A stretch of 64,000 bases of DNA. Source: JBCDKH01 sp964388485. GTDB taxonomy: Bacteria > Planctomycetota > Phycisphaerae > Tepidisphaerales > Tepidisphaeraceae. The position numbers and the translations under genes are program-made. Shown one piece after another: positions 35,289 through 43,657 of this stretch. The DNA lies in the NCBI GenBank assembly GCA_964388485.1, contig CAYMAS010000005.1, positions 62,001-126,000 on the forward strand, given 5' to 3'. The number at the start of each line of letters is the position of its first letter. The first letter of the stretch is position 1. The notes under the pieces are model-generated. The model made no database searches and was not told the origin of the DNA. It saw nothing but the letters and a program-made list of their open reading frames with translations.

Positions 35289-35852
35289 TCAAACACCGAG
35301 CAGCGAGCCGATGCGGGTGACGAGCTGCTCGATGTCGAAGGGTTTGCGGACGAAGTCGTCGGCACCGGCGGCGAGGAGTTCGTCGACCTCCGCAGCATCG
35401 ACCGCGCCGCTGATGACGATGATTCGGGTCTCCGCCAGTTCCGGCTTGGAGCGGATCGAGGTGCAGACCTTGTTGCCGTTGATGTCCGGCAGAAGGTAGT
35501 CGAGAAGGATGAGGTCGGGCTTGAGTTCGCTGGTGAGGAGCCCGGCGTCGTAGCCGGTGCCGGCGGAGTGAACTTCGAAGCGTCCGTCGCGGTCGAGGAC
35601 GTCGCAGAAGAGTTCGACGATTTCAGGGTCGTCGTCGACGACGAGGATGCGTCGTTTGCCGCCGTCGAGCTTGTCCCCTGGGATGCCGTTGGCATGCATG
35701 AACTCGAGCAGGGCGTCGCGTGGGATGCGTCGGAACTTGCTGCCGGGGACGCGGAAGCCTTTGAGGCGTCCGGCGTCGAAGCAGCGGATGATGGTTTGCT
35801 GGGAGACTTTGCAGACGTCTGCAGCCTCGCCGGTGGTGAAGATGGTTTTCAT
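35289..35852 (-). CDS. Response regulator with N-terminal excisionase-type HTH
   Basis: A 187-residue fusion. Residues 1-55 are a MerR/excisionase-like DNA-binding domain (FTTGEAADVCKVSQQTIIRC, then GRLKGFRVPGSKFRRIPRD). Residues 66-187 are a CheY-like receiver with the acidic pocket D73-D74, phosphoacceptor D118 (LLDYLLPD), S148 and K170 (FVRKPF). The DNA-binding domain is at the N-terminus, the reverse of the usual OmpR/NarL order. No histidine kinase gene adjoins, so the partner is unknown. It is followed after 50 nt by the TPR gene on the same strand and may control that operon. Start ATG 35852. Confidence 0.9.
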   Translation of the reverse strand: MKTIFTTGEAADVCKVSQQTIIRCFDAGRLKGFRVPGSKFRRIPRDALLEFMHANGIPGDKLDGGKRRILVVDDDPEIVELFCDVLDRDGRFEVHSAGTGYDAGLLTSELKPDLILLDYLLPDINGNKVCTSIRSKPELAETRIIVISGAVDAAEVDELLAAGADDFVRKPFDIEQLVTRIGSLLGV

Positions 35853-36230
35853 CGCTCCGCCTGTCGGTCCGTCGGAAGGGGTGGATGGATCATGTCTGAT
35901 GGGTGCGAGAGAGGCCGGGCGGCCGCGAACTACCCCGGATGGCCCAAGATGCCCAGCATACCAGCTGAAGCAGCCGAAGCCACCGGCACGATCCCCTTCG
36001 TCTGCATCGGCAGGTCAGATTCCCCAGCTTAACAGCGTCGGATGATCGGTGCGGCGGGAGCGTCCAGAAGCGCGACGCGGCGTGGACATCGGCGGGCGGA
36101 TTCTGCACCGCCCTAGTACCTGGCGAGCAGCGAACCGACCGCCGTCAACCCGCCGATGACCGCCGCGGCTACGGGTGCCGCGCTCCACGTGGAGCGCGTC
36201 CCGTCGCCAAACCCCCATGGCCGTGGCCAA
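35853..36230. other. Intergenic region between divergent genes
   Basis: About 380 bases without a supportable gene. On the minus strand GGTATGCTGG (near 35958) could be an extended -10 for the HTH-REC regulator. The right half holds the first part of the nested palindrome element (36180-36271). A minus-strand frame at 36113-36334 exists but is not convincing. Confidence 0.5.
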
Positions 36231-36271
36231 ATGACGATTATGGGGTCGACGATGCGCTCCACGCGGAGCGC
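36180..36271. repeat. Nested inverted-repeat element at the start of the FMN-oxidase gene
   Basis: A perfect 18-bp palindrome (GCGCTCCACGTGGAGCGC, 36180-36197) and an imperfect relative (36254-36271) flank an inner inverted pair (CCCCAT/ATGGGG). The whole is thus a roughly 92-bp nested inverted repeat. It covers the candidate start codons of the downstream gene. Confidence 0.75.
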
Positions 36272-36881
36272 CCACACGCCGCCGCCACAGGCGAACTCGG
36301 CGGCCGCCGCGGCGCAGCGCGTAGATTCTGTCATCGCCAAGGCTCCCTGGATCGACAAGCTCCGCCTCGACCTCGCCCGACGCGACGGCCCGCCGCTGAT
36401 GGTGCTCGCGACGGTCGATGCTGACGGTGCGCCGACGTGCCGGACCGTCGTCCTCCGTCGCATCGATGACAACGGCATCGTCGCCTTCTGCAGCCACCGC
36501 GACGCCGACAAGAACAAGCACCTGCACCGCGACGCCCGAGCGGCGGGCACGATCTGGATCGAGCCGACGCGTTCCCAGTTTCGCCTGCGTGGCCGGGTGA
36601 CGATCCACCCGTCGACGAGCGACGTGTCGCGCTCCATGTGGAGCAGCATGAGCGATTCGGCCAGAGCCCTGTTTGCCTGGCCGACGCCGGGGGAGTCGCG
36701 GGCTCCGGACGACGCCTTTGTCGAAGGTATGGGTGAAGGCGACGACGTGCCCGAAACGTTCGAAGCCTTCGAACTGGAGGCGGACGAGGCAGACGTGCTG
36801 GTTCTCGAAGGCGTCCCGCACGACCGAGAGATCTGGACTCGACAAGCCGACCATTGGGTCACGCGGAAGGTCAATCCGTAA
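36231..36881 (+). CDS. Pyridoxamine 5'-phosphate oxidase-like FMN-binding protein (Alr4036 type)
   Basis: About 216 residues. The split-barrel flavin domain starts at APWIDKLRLDLARRDGPP and continues LMVLATVDADGAPTCRTVVL, with the FMN-phosphate contact region CRTVVLRRI, then FCSHRDADKNKHL and WIEPTRSQFRLRGRVTI. These fit the Alr4036-type branch of PNPOx-like proteins, whose physiological role is usually unproven. The first 30 or so residues are low-complexity and encoded within the palindrome element. ATGs at 36231, 36240 and 36252 are all in frame and none has a good Shine-Dalgarno, so the start is uncertain. A true PdxH is possible but the C-terminal signature is not obvious. Confidence 0.8.
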   Translation: MTIMGSTMRSTRSAHTPPPQANSAAAAAQRVDSVIAKAPWIDKLRLDLARRDGPPLMVLATVDADGAPTCRTVVLRRIDDNGIVAFCSHRDADKNKHLHRDARAAGTIWIEPTRSQFRLRGRVTIHPSTSDVSRSMWSSMSDSARALFAWPTPGESRAPDDAFVEGMGEGDDVPETFEAFELEADEADVLVLEGVPHDREIWTRQADHWVTRKVNP

Positions 36882-36887
36882 GGCTCG

Positions 36888-37289
36888 ATGAACCGCAACG
36901 CCTACGGTGCCGCCTTGCGATTTCTCCTGTACGGCAGCTTTTCCGACGACGTGTCCGCCCAATTCCTGGAGGCAGGCCACAAGGTGACGTTGCCGATCGA
37001 GGCGGGCATTGCTCTTGATTCACCCGCCGCCGAGGTGCTCGAAGCCGCCCGGCGCGGGCAGTACGAGTTGGTGGTCGCGGATCGGACGATGCTCAACGCG
37101 CTCTTGCCGACCGCGGGTCGACGCGACGTCTTCGGCCGGGTGCTGGTCTTCCTCAACGCCGGCAACTCCGACGCCGCCCTCGCCGTCGTCCGGCTCTTCG
37201 ACCGCTACAAACGCCTCACGCCAGGCCGGCTCTACACCGTCTCGCCCCAACGCGTCAAGGTCAGCCAGCTTCCATCGAGCACCCTCTGA
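36888..37289 (+). CDS. Small protein, possibly DUF5615 PIN-like
   Basis: A 133-residue protein. FLLYGSFSDDVSAQFLEAGHKV near the N-terminus, a central ELVVADRTMLNALLP and then GRVLVFLNAGNSDAALAVVRL resemble the DUF5615 / Mut7-C-like PIN fold seen in some toxin-antitoxin and RNA-processing proteins. The usual acidic residues are only partly visible (D20-D21, D64 region), so activity is doubtful. It begins 6 nt after the FMN-oxidase gene and is probably co-transcribed. No antitoxin-like partner adjoins. The family assignment is tentative. Confidence 0.6.
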   Translation: MNRNAYGAALRFLLYGSFSDDVSAQFLEAGHKVTLPIEAGIALDSPAAEVLEAARRGQYELVVADRTMLNALLPTAGRRDVFGRVLVFLNAGNSDAALAVVRLFDRYKRLTPGRLYTVSPQRVKVSQLPSSTL

Positions 37290-37327
37290 CTTCTGCCTCA
37301 CTCCTCGCTCCTCGCTCCTTTCGAATC

Positions 37328-38257
37328 ATGTCCCTTCTCGTCACCGGCAGCCTCGGCATTGACACCATCGAAACCCCCGCAGGCCGACGCGACAATGTCA
37401 TCGGCGGCAGCGCGACTTACTTCGCCTACGGCGCCAGCTTCTTCACGCCCGTCCGCCTCGTCGGAGCCGTCGGCGAGGATTGGCCGACCGACATGAAGAC
37501 GGTTTATGAGGAAAAACCCGTCGATCTCGAGGGTCTGGAAGTGCGACAGGGCAGCAAGTCCTTTCGTTGGCACGGCAGCTACGTCGACGACCTCAACGAC
37601 GCCAAGAGCATCCAGACCGACCTCAACATCCTGGCCGAAGACGCGCCCAAGATCCCGGACGCTTACCTCGACAGCGAGTACGTCTTCCTCGCCAACACGC
37701 ACCCGGCGTTGCAGGCGGACATGCTGGGCCGGCTCAAGAACGTCAAGCTGAGTGTCGCCGACACGATGAATCTGTGGATCACCGAGTTCAACGACGACCT
37801 CAAGAAGCTCCTCAAGCTCATCGACGGCCTCGTCCTCAACGATGGGGAGGCGAAGCTGCTGACCGGCGAGAAGAACATGGTCAAAGCCGCCGGCGAGGTG
37901 CTCAAGATGGGGCCGAAGTTCGTCGTGATCAAGAAGGGCGAGCACGGCTGCCTCATGGCGTGGCAAGATCAAGACGCCTCGACACCCACCGACCTGCAGA
38001 CCTTCGTCCTACCCGCTTACCCGACGGACCAGGTCATCGACCCCACCGGTGCCGGTGACACGTTCGCCAGCGGCATGATGGGTTATCTCGCCACACAGTC
38101 GTCGCTCTCGCCAGCCACGATCAAGCGTGCCCTCGCCTTCGGCACCGTCGTCGCCAGCTACACCATCGCCGACTTCAGCCTCGACGGCCTCTCCGCCACA
38201 ACGCGCGAGCAAATCGACGCCCGCTACGAAAAACTCAAGGCGGCGATGAGCTTCTAA
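37328..38257 (+). CDS. PfkB-family carbohydrate/nucleoside kinase
   Basis: A 309-residue ribokinase-fold kinase that phosphorylates a sugar, nucleoside or related substrate with ATP. It has the N-terminal VTGSLGIDTIETPAGRRDNVIGGSATYFA (GG substrate-binding pair), the central NDGEAKLLTG, VVIKKGEHGC, and the C-terminal anion-hole motif DPTGAGDTFASG with catalytic D244. FLANTHPALQADML suggests the nucleoside/sugar branch, but the substrate cannot be read from sequence. It is preceded by the PIN-like gene (38 nt) and convergent with serA. Start ATG 37328. Confidence 0.92.
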   Translation: MSLLVTGSLGIDTIETPAGRRDNVIGGSATYFAYGASFFTPVRLVGAVGEDWPTDMKTVYEEKPVDLEGLEVRQGSKSFRWHGSYVDDLNDAKSIQTDLNILAEDAPKIPDAYLDSEYVFLANTHPALQADMLGRLKNVKLSVADTMNLWITEFNDDLKKLLKLIDGLVLNDGEAKLLTGEKNMVKAAGEVLKMGPKFVVIKKGEHGCLMAWQDQDASTPTDLQTFVLPAYPTDQVIDPTGAGDTFASGMMGYLATQSSLSPATIKRALAFGTVVASYTIADFSLDGLSATTREQIDARYEKLKAAMSF

Positions 38258-38274
38258 GGCAAGTTGCCTCATCT

Positions 38275-38295
38275 CCGCTCGGGAGAACCGAGCGG
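38275..38295. terminator. Bidirectional terminator-like hairpin
   Basis: A perfect 8-bp stem, CCGCTCGG/CCGAGCGG, with a GAGAA loop lies between the convergent PfkB kinase and serA. An adjacent small palindrome (AGGCAAGTTGCCT) lies at about 38257-38269. Confidence 0.55.
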
Positions 38296-38327
38296 GCGAA
38301 TGAGTACGGACTGACCCGGATTCGCCG

Positions 38328-39947
38328 CTACAACGGCGGCAAGCAGACCCGGCTGACGCGGCGGATGTTGGGTTCGTTGCGGAGTGTGTCGATCAGGTCG
38401 TCGCCGGGGCGGGCGTCGACCTTGAGGACCATTAGGGCGCGGCTTTGGCCGTCGACGTCGGTGCGGCTGATGACCATGTCGGCGATGTTCACGCCCCTGT
38501 TGCCGAACGTGTTGCCGACGAGGCCGATCACGCCCGGCTGGTCGTCGTTCTCGATGAGGACCATCTCGCCCGCCGGGATGAGGTCCATCGAGTAGTCGTC
38601 GATGCGGAGCACCCGCGGCAGGCCGTCGGCGTAGGCGGTGCCGAGAATGCGGTGGCTTTCCGTCTTGCCGTTAGCTCGCACGCCGACGATGTTGCCGACG
38701 AGGCCGGACGGCGGTTGGCTTTCCTTGACGGCCTGCAGGTCGATGCCACGATCGCTCGCCGCCTGCTCAACGTTTACGACGTTGGCCGGCGAGGCGAGCA
38801 TCGAGCTGAGCACCTCGACAGCGGCGAGTCGCTTGAACGTTTCGAGGTTTTTCTGAGCTTTTTCACCCGAAGCGCGAACGGTGATCCCGTCAAGTTCCTG
38901 CGTGCTGGCGAAGGCGGTCAGCAGCTTGCCGGCCCGCGAGGCGAAGTTGGCCAAGGCCGCCTCGTCCGGCGGAAGGTCGAGCTTGACGCCGCTGAGGTTC
39001 ACTGCCCCATTGATCTCGCCGCGTTTGAGGTAGGCGACGAGCGACCGGCACGCCTCGACCGCGACAGCCTCCTGGGCCTCGTCGGTCTGGGCCCCGAGGT
39101 GGGGCGTCAGGACCGCGCTGTCGAGGCCAAAGAGCGGGTGGTCCTTCGGCGGCGGCTCGGTGGCGTAGACGTCGATCGCGGCACCGGCGATGCGGCCGTT
39201 CTTGAGTGCCTCGGCCACTGCGAACTCGTCGACCACGTCGCCGCGGGCGTCGTTGATGACGAGCAGCGAATTCTTGGCGACCTCGTTGAGGCGGCGGGCG
39301 TCGAGCAGGTGCTTCGTGTCGCCGCCGCCGGGGACGTGGAAGGTGATGACATCGAGCCTCGCCAGAAACTCATCGAAGTCCTTGATAATCGTCACGCGAC
39401 CGTCGAGTGCGGCTTCACCTTTGAAGTACGGGTCGTAGCCGACGACGGTCATTTCCATCGCGAGGGCTCGCGTCGCGACGGTCTGGCCGATGCGGCCCAA
39501 GCCGACGACGCCGAGCGTCTTGCCGGCGAGCTGCGTGCCCTGGTACTTGCTCTTCTTCCACTCGCCGCTCTTGACGTGCCTGTCGGCCCCGGGGATTTTG
39601 CGGGCGAGGGCGTACATGAGGGCCAAGGCGTGCTCGGCGGTCGAGAGCGTGCTGGCGGCGGCGGTGTTGACGACGAGGACGCCGCGGGCGGTGGCGGCGT
39701 CGAGGTCGATGTTGTCGACGCCCACGCCCGCGCGGGCGATCGCCCTGAGCTTGCCCGGCTCCTCTAGCACCTTGGCCGTCACCTTGGCCCCCGAGCGGAC
39801 GGCGAGGCCGTCGTAATCCTTGACAGCGGCGGTGAGCTCTTCTTCGTTGAGCCCGATCTTGACGTCGTAATCGACGCCCTCGGCTTCGAGGAGCTTGAGC
39901 CCGTCGTCAGCGAGCTTGTCGGCAATCAGGATGCGCAGGTCGGCCAT
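38328..39947 (-). CDS. serA: D-3-phosphoglycerate dehydrogenase
   Basis: First enzyme of serine synthesis, oxidising 3-phosphoglycerate with NAD. From ATG 39947 it is 539 residues, the long type with an intervening (ASB) domain and a C-terminal ACT domain for serine feedback. Visible are AVRSGAKVTAKVL, RAGVGVDNIDLDAAT, the NAD-binding VVGLGRIGQTVA (about 148-159), INDARGDVVDE, and LTPHLGAQTDEAQEAVA with the catalytic His. The ACT domain near the end has VLIENDDQPGVIGLVG. The frame extends 31 codons farther upstream but the family N-terminus matches MADLRILIADKL. It is divergent from the TIM-barrel gene. Confidence 0.96.
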   Translation of the reverse strand: MADLRILIADKLADDGLKLLEAEGVDYDVKIGLNEEELTAAVKDYDGLAVRSGAKVTAKVLEEPGKLRAIARAGVGVDNIDLDAATARGVLVVNTAAASTLSTAEHALALMYALARKIPGADRHVKSGEWKKSKYQGTQLAGKTLGVVGLGRIGQTVATRALAMEMTVVGYDPYFKGEAALDGRVTIIKDFDEFLARLDVITFHVPGGGDTKHLLDARRLNEVAKNSLLVINDARGDVVDEFAVAEALKNGRIAGAAIDVYATEPPPKDHPLFGLDSAVLTPHLGAQTDEAQEAVAVEACRSLVAYLKRGEINGAVNLSGVKLDLPPDEAALANFASRAGKLLTAFASTQELDGITVRASGEKAQKNLETFKRLAAVEVLSSMLASPANVVNVEQAASDRGIDLQAVKESQPPSGLVGNIVGVRANGKTESHRILGTAYADGLPRVLRIDDYSMDLIPAGEMVLIENDDQPGVIGLVGNTFGNRGVNIADMVISRTDVDGQSRALMVLKVDARPGDDLIDTLRNEPNIRRVSRVCLPPL

Positions 39948-40032
39948 GGGGCGGACACGGTAGGTCGTGCTCCGGCACCTGCTCTTTCCAAAGCACAAGG
40001 GGCGACCGTCTGGCCGCGCCTTAGCGTCAGCG

Positions 40033-40887
40033 GTGAGCAAGTCCCCAACCTTTGGTACCGGCGTCTACCCGTTCATGTCGTTCGCCCAACGGCAGGGTGT
40101 CGATTGGTCGCCGAGCCTGCGGGACGAGGCGATGCAGATGACCGCTGACGCAGGGCTAGACGCCTTCGAGGACCTGGCTGATTCCCCTGCTGCCGTCGAA
40201 TCGACGGCGACCTCCGCCCGACGCATTGGTGTCTCGACGCCCAGTTTCTACAGCAACGTCCGCCTTCACGATGCCGATGCCGAAGCCCAGGTCGAGCGAT
40301 ACGCGAAGGTAGCTGCCAGCGTCGCCAACATCGGTGGCAGCTACCTGAACGTGAATGCCGAACCTGTCGACTGGAACAAGCCGCTCGACAAGAATGACGA
40401 GCAACTCGCCCGTCAAGCCGCGGCCATGATCGACCTTCAAGCGGCGTGTCTCGATGTCGGCATCACGCTGGCCTATCACACGCACGATGCCGAGATGCGT
40501 CAGGCCGCTCGGGAGGTGCACCACATGCTCCTGAACGTGCCGGATCTGCAACTCTGCTTCGATCCCGACTGGTTCTACGCCGGCACCGGAATGAGCCTGC
40601 TCGCCACGATCGATTGGGCCCGGCTCTGGGGCAGTCGCACGGTCATGCTCCACCTGCGTGATCGCGTCGACGGCACGTGGGCTGAGACCTTTGGCGACGG
40701 CGAGATCGACTACGACCCCGTTCTCGCGGGGCTTCCGCACGTTCCGGACCTGTGGCTGCTGGAGCAGGCGGTGGATCCCGAGCGGAACCTGACGATGCAG
40801 CCGGCGGCGGCGCTGGAGCGGAGCGTTGCGAACCTTCGAAGCGCGGCAGATCGGCGGATGGCAATCGGATCAGTTCACGCTGGCTGA
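40033..40887 (+). CDS. Sugar phosphate isomerase/epimerase-like TIM-barrel protein
   Basis: A 284-residue member of the xylose isomerase-like (AP endonuclease 2 superfamily) barrels. It has TGVYPFMSFAQ near the start, DAGLDAFEDLADSPAAV, GGSYLNVNAEPVDW, the metal-ligand-like LAYHTHDAEM, DLQLCFDPDWFYAGT (the D is a probable ligand), VMLHLRDR, FGDGEIDYDPVLAGL and a C-terminal Glu in WLLEQAVDPE. These proteins isomerise or epimerise sugars and inositols or cleave related rings; the substrate is unknown. It starts at GTG 40033, is divergent from serA, and its 3' end overlaps the convergent HDAC-like gene by 18 nt. Confidence 0.85.
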   Translation: MSKSPTFGTGVYPFMSFAQRQGVDWSPSLRDEAMQMTADAGLDAFEDLADSPAAVESTATSARRIGVSTPSFYSNVRLHDADAEAQVERYAKVAASVANIGGSYLNVNAEPVDWNKPLDKNDEQLARQAAAMIDLQAACLDVGITLAYHTHDAEMRQAAREVHHMLLNVPDLQLCFDPDWFYAGTGMSLLATIDWARLWGSRTVMLHLRDRVDGTWAETFGDGEIDYDPVLAGLPHVPDLWLLEQAVDPERNLTMQPAAALERSVANLRSAADRRMAIGSVHAG

Positions 40888-41796
40888 CGCCCGCTCTTGG
40901 AGCCAGCGTTCTGCCGCGACACGGACCGACTGGGCGTGCAGCTTCGCGGTCATGCCGGGCGTCTTGTGGTAGCCGCCGCCGTAGAGGACGACGGTGGGAA
41001 TCTGCCAGTCCCGGCAGAGCGAGATCACCCGCTCGTCACGACGCCGCAGGTCGCCCGTCGACAGCTTCATCTGGCCGAAGCGATCGTCGGCGTGCGGATC
41101 GACGCCGGCGATGTAGAAGACGATGTCCGGCTCGAACCGCTCGATGGCCGCCGGCAGCGTCCGCTCCATCGCGTCGAAGTACTGGTCGGTCGACGCCCAC
41201 CGCTCCAGCGGCACGTCCAGGTCGCCCGGCACCTTCGCCGACGGGTAGTTCTTCCCGACGTGCAGCGAGTACGTGAACGTGAACGGATCCTGCGCGAAGA
41301 TGTCGTGCGTGCCGTTGCCTTGATGCGCATCGAGGTCGGCAACAAACGCGTGCAGCAACGGCTCCTCGTGCTGCAACGCCCGGATTGCGACCGCCACGTC
41401 GTTGAAGACGCAAAACCCCTGGCCGCTGTCGGGAAAGGCGTGATGCGTGCCGCCGGCAAGGTTGCAGGCGATGCCCTCCGCCATGGCGAACCGTGCCGCC
41501 GCCAACGTCCCCGCGACGGCGTTGTGACTTCGAATCGACAACGCCTCCGACGGCGGCAGGCCGAGCTTCTTGGCCGTTAATCCGTAGAAGTCGCCGGTTT
41601 TGATCGACTCGACGTAACGCGGCGTGTGGACGCGAAGCAGATCACGCTCCGGAATCTGCCCCGCATCGATCAGCCGATCCGTCGTGCCGTCCTGGCGCAA
41701 CGCCTTAGCCGACTGCGGGAACTTCTCCATCGGAAACACATGCCCCGCTGGCAACGGCACGTAGTAGCGGTCGCTCGTAAAGCACGCGATCGGCAC
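40870..41796 (-). CDS. Histone deacetylase-like amidohydrolase
   Basis: A 308-residue arginase-fold zinc hydrolase in the HDAC/AcuC superfamily. Bacterial members remove acetyl groups from proteins (as AcuC does for acetyl-CoA synthetase) or from polyamines. Active-site residues are H118-H119 in GGTHHAF, D156 and H158 in ADLDAHQGNGTHD, D233 in AGVDPHADD, and Y276 in LYGGGYHKT. DLDAHQGNG resembles the HDAC11-like (class IV) subgroup. It starts at GTG 41796. The open frame upstream is only the paired-palindrome element read as protein and is excluded. It is divergent from truD, with that element occupying the gap. Confidence 0.9.
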   Translation of the reverse strand: MPIACFTSDRYYVPLPAGHVFPMEKFPQSAKALRQDGTTDRLIDAGQIPERDLLRVHTPRYVESIKTGDFYGLTAKKLGLPPSEALSIRSHNAVAGTLAAARFAMAEGIACNLAGGTHHAFPDSGQGFCVFNDVAVAIRALQHEEPLLHAFVADLDAHQGNGTHDIFAQDPFTFTYSLHVGKNYPSAKVPGDLDVPLERWASTDQYFDAMERTLPAAIERFEPDIVFYIAGVDPHADDRFGQMKLSTGDLRRRDERVISLCRDWQIPTVVLYGGGYHKTPGMTAKLHAQSVRVAAERWLQERASASVN

Positions 41797-41804
41797 GATT
41801 ATTC

Positions 41805-41867
41805 GTAGGGTGGGCTTCAGCCCACCATCTGCCTGAGAGTTCGGTGGTGGGCTGAAGCCCACCCTAC
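41805..41867. repeat. Paired-palindrome (REP/BIME-like) element, copy 2
   Basis: A 63-bp inverted repeat with the same outer arms as the copy at 19957-20015 (GTAGGGTGGGCTTCAGCCCA and its complement) and a different, longer unique centre. It fills the divergent gap between the HDAC-like gene (GTG 41796) and truD (ATG 41876), leaving 8 nt on each side. Confidence 0.9.
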
Positions 41868-41875
41868 AAGTAGCC

Positions 41876-43105
41876 ATGGACCTGCCGTATCTCACCGCGG
41901 ACCTCCCCGGCGTCGGCGGCGTCATGCGGGCCAAGCCTGAAGATTTCTTCGTTCAGGAGCTGCCGCTCTACGAGCCGAGCGGAGGGGGCGGGTTCATCTA
42001 CTTCGAGTGCCAGAAGGTCGGCCTGACCACCTTCGAGGCGATCAACCGCATCGCCACCGAGCTCAACATCAGCCGCAGCGACATCGGCTACGCCGGCCTC
42101 AAGGACCGCCACGCCATCACGCAGCAGCTCTTCAGCGTGCCGTTGACGGAGACGACCACCGAGGAGCGGGTCATGACGATGGAGGTCGAAGGCCTCGCCC
42201 CGCGGTGGGCGGATTTGCACGAGAACAAGCTCAAGATGGGCCACCTCGCGGGCAACCGATTCGCCATTCGGCTACGCGAGGTGCAGGCGACGGACGTCGT
42301 CAAGCTTCGGCCGATCCTCGACCGGCTCATCAAGACCGGCCTGCCCAACTACTTCGGCGAACAACGCTTCGGCCGAGACGAGCATCGGCCCAACGACCAA
42401 CTCGGCATCCTCCTGCTCCGCGGCGATCACCAGGCCTTCCTCGACCTCTACCTCGGCGGACCTGACGGCCGCGGGGACGTCGCCCACGCCCGCAGCATCT
42501 ATGAAGGCGACGGTCCCGCCGCGGCCCTCGAGGTCTGGCCCGAGAACATCCGGGCGGAGCGGAAGGTCCTCGCCAAGCTGGTCAACACGAACGACCCCGC
42601 CAAGGCCGTCAACGCCGTCGACCGCAAGCTCCGCCGCCTCTACGAGTCCGCCGCTCAGTCGAAGGTCTTCAACGCCATCGTCGCGGACCGCGTGCGCGAC
42701 GGCCTGGTCGACCAGCTCGTCGAAGGCGACGCCGTCGCCATCCACCGCGAAGCCCTCCGCACCGGCGGGGGGTTCATCGTCGAAGACGCCGCCGCCGAGC
42801 AGGAGCGATGCACGAACTGGGAGATCAGCCCGACCGCGCCGATGCCCGGCAAGAAGGAGCGACCACCCGCCGCCGGCGAGGCGGCGCAACGCGAGGCCGT
42901 CGTTCTGGAACAACTCGGCCTCACCCGCGCCGACTTCGGTTCCATGCCCGGCGAACGCCGCCCCCTCCGCGTCCAGCCGCTCGACACGAAGCTCAGCAGC
43001 GAGGTGACCGAAGACGGCCAGACGATTACCGTCGCCTTCAGCCTGCCCGCCGGCAGCTTCGCGACGACGCTCATGCGCGAGCTCATGAAACCCGACGCCA
43101 CTTAA
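41876..43105 (+). CDS. truD: tRNA pseudouridine(13) synthase
   Basis: Isomerises U13 of tRNA-Glu and some other tRNAs. The 409 residues contain the N-terminal AKPEDFFVQELPLYEPSGGG, the catalytic aspartate loop GYAGLKDRHAITQQ, GNRFAIRLR, and NYFGEQRFGRD, all diagnostic of TruD. The C-terminal half is the TRUD insertion domain, with TNWEISPTAPMPG and ending in AGSFATTLMREL. The length is slightly above E. coli TruD (349). Start ATG 41876, eight nt after a paired-palindrome element. It heads a plus-strand run with lipoprotein, tgt, yajC and secDF. Confidence 0.94.
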   Translation: MDLPYLTADLPGVGGVMRAKPEDFFVQELPLYEPSGGGGFIYFECQKVGLTTFEAINRIATELNISRSDIGYAGLKDRHAITQQLFSVPLTETTTEERVMTMEVEGLAPRWADLHENKLKMGHLAGNRFAIRLREVQATDVVKLRPILDRLIKTGLPNYFGEQRFGRDEHRPNDQLGILLLRGDHQAFLDLYLGGPDGRGDVAHARSIYEGDGPAAALEVWPENIRAERKVLAKLVNTNDPAKAVNAVDRKLRRLYESAAQSKVFNAIVADRVRDGLVDQLVEGDAVAIHREALRTGGGFIVEDAAAEQERCTNWEISPTAPMPGKKERPPAAGEAAQREAVVLEQLGLTRADFGSMPGERRPLRVQPLDTKLSSEVTEDGQTITVAFSLPAGSFATTLMRELMKPDAT

Positions 43106-43144
43106 TCCGTTGGCAGCCGACGGCACAGGCGGTATCACGGCACC

Positions 43145-43636
43145 ATGACGATCAAGCTCCTGGCAGGCCTCCTTTGCACGACCTCGCTCCTCCTTGTCGG
43201 CTGCGACGATGGCGGCGACGACGACGTGAACAACGCGTCGGGCAACATCAATGCTGCCGCCGGTGATCTCGAAGAAGCCGCCTCGGAGTACGGCGAAGAG
43301 GCGGCGGACAAGCTCGAAGAAGCTCGAGAGGCGCTACACGCTGAGGCCGTTGAGCTTCGTGAAGCCTCGACGACACCGCTGACGGAGTTGCGAGGCAGCG
43401 AGCTCGCCGAGCACGTCCGCCTCCGCCTCGCGGTCGCCGAAGAAGCCGTTGAGTCGAACAACTTCGCCGCCGCGAAGGCGACGTTGGACAAGGTGCAAGC
43501 CGTGATGGCGAATCTGCCGGAAGAGGTGCAAACTCAGCTGAGCGAAGCGTTCGAGCTGATCGATCAAGCCATCGAAGCCGAAGCCGACGCTCAGAAGGTG
43601 CGGGCCGTCGGCGATGAGGTCAACCCTGGGGAGTAG
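43145..43636 (+). CDS. Small acidic lipoprotein
   Basis: A 163-residue protein with a lipoprotein signal peptide (MTIKLLAGLLCTTSLLLVGC, lipidated Cys at 20) and an Asp/Gly-rich tether (DDGGDDD). The rest is a highly acidic Ala/Glu helical domain (LEEAASEYGEEAADKLEEAR and similar), likely coiled coil. No family is recognised. It sits 39 nt after truD and 21 nt before tgt on the same strand, so it may share their transcript, though it has no evident link to tRNA modification. Confidence 0.8.
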   Translation: MTIKLLAGLLCTTSLLLVGCDDGGDDDVNNASGNINAAAGDLEEAASEYGEEAADKLEEAREALHAEAVELREASTTPLTELRGSELAEHVRLRLAVAEEAVESNNFAAAKATLDKVQAVMANLPEEVQTQLSEAFELIDQAIEAEADAQKVRAVGDEVNPGE

Positions 43637-43657
43637 CACGCTGGCTACGCTGCCGCG

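Noticed and set aside
36113..36334. Minus-strand frame ending in a hydrophobic helix (APVAAAVIGGLTAVGSLLARY)
   Set aside because: The tail is helix-like, but the frame runs through the nested palindrome and overlaps the start of the FMN-oxidase gene. There is no ribosome binding site.
41797..41934. Longer HDAC-like protein starting at 41934
   Set aside because: The added residues are the paired-palindrome element and part of truD read in reverse.
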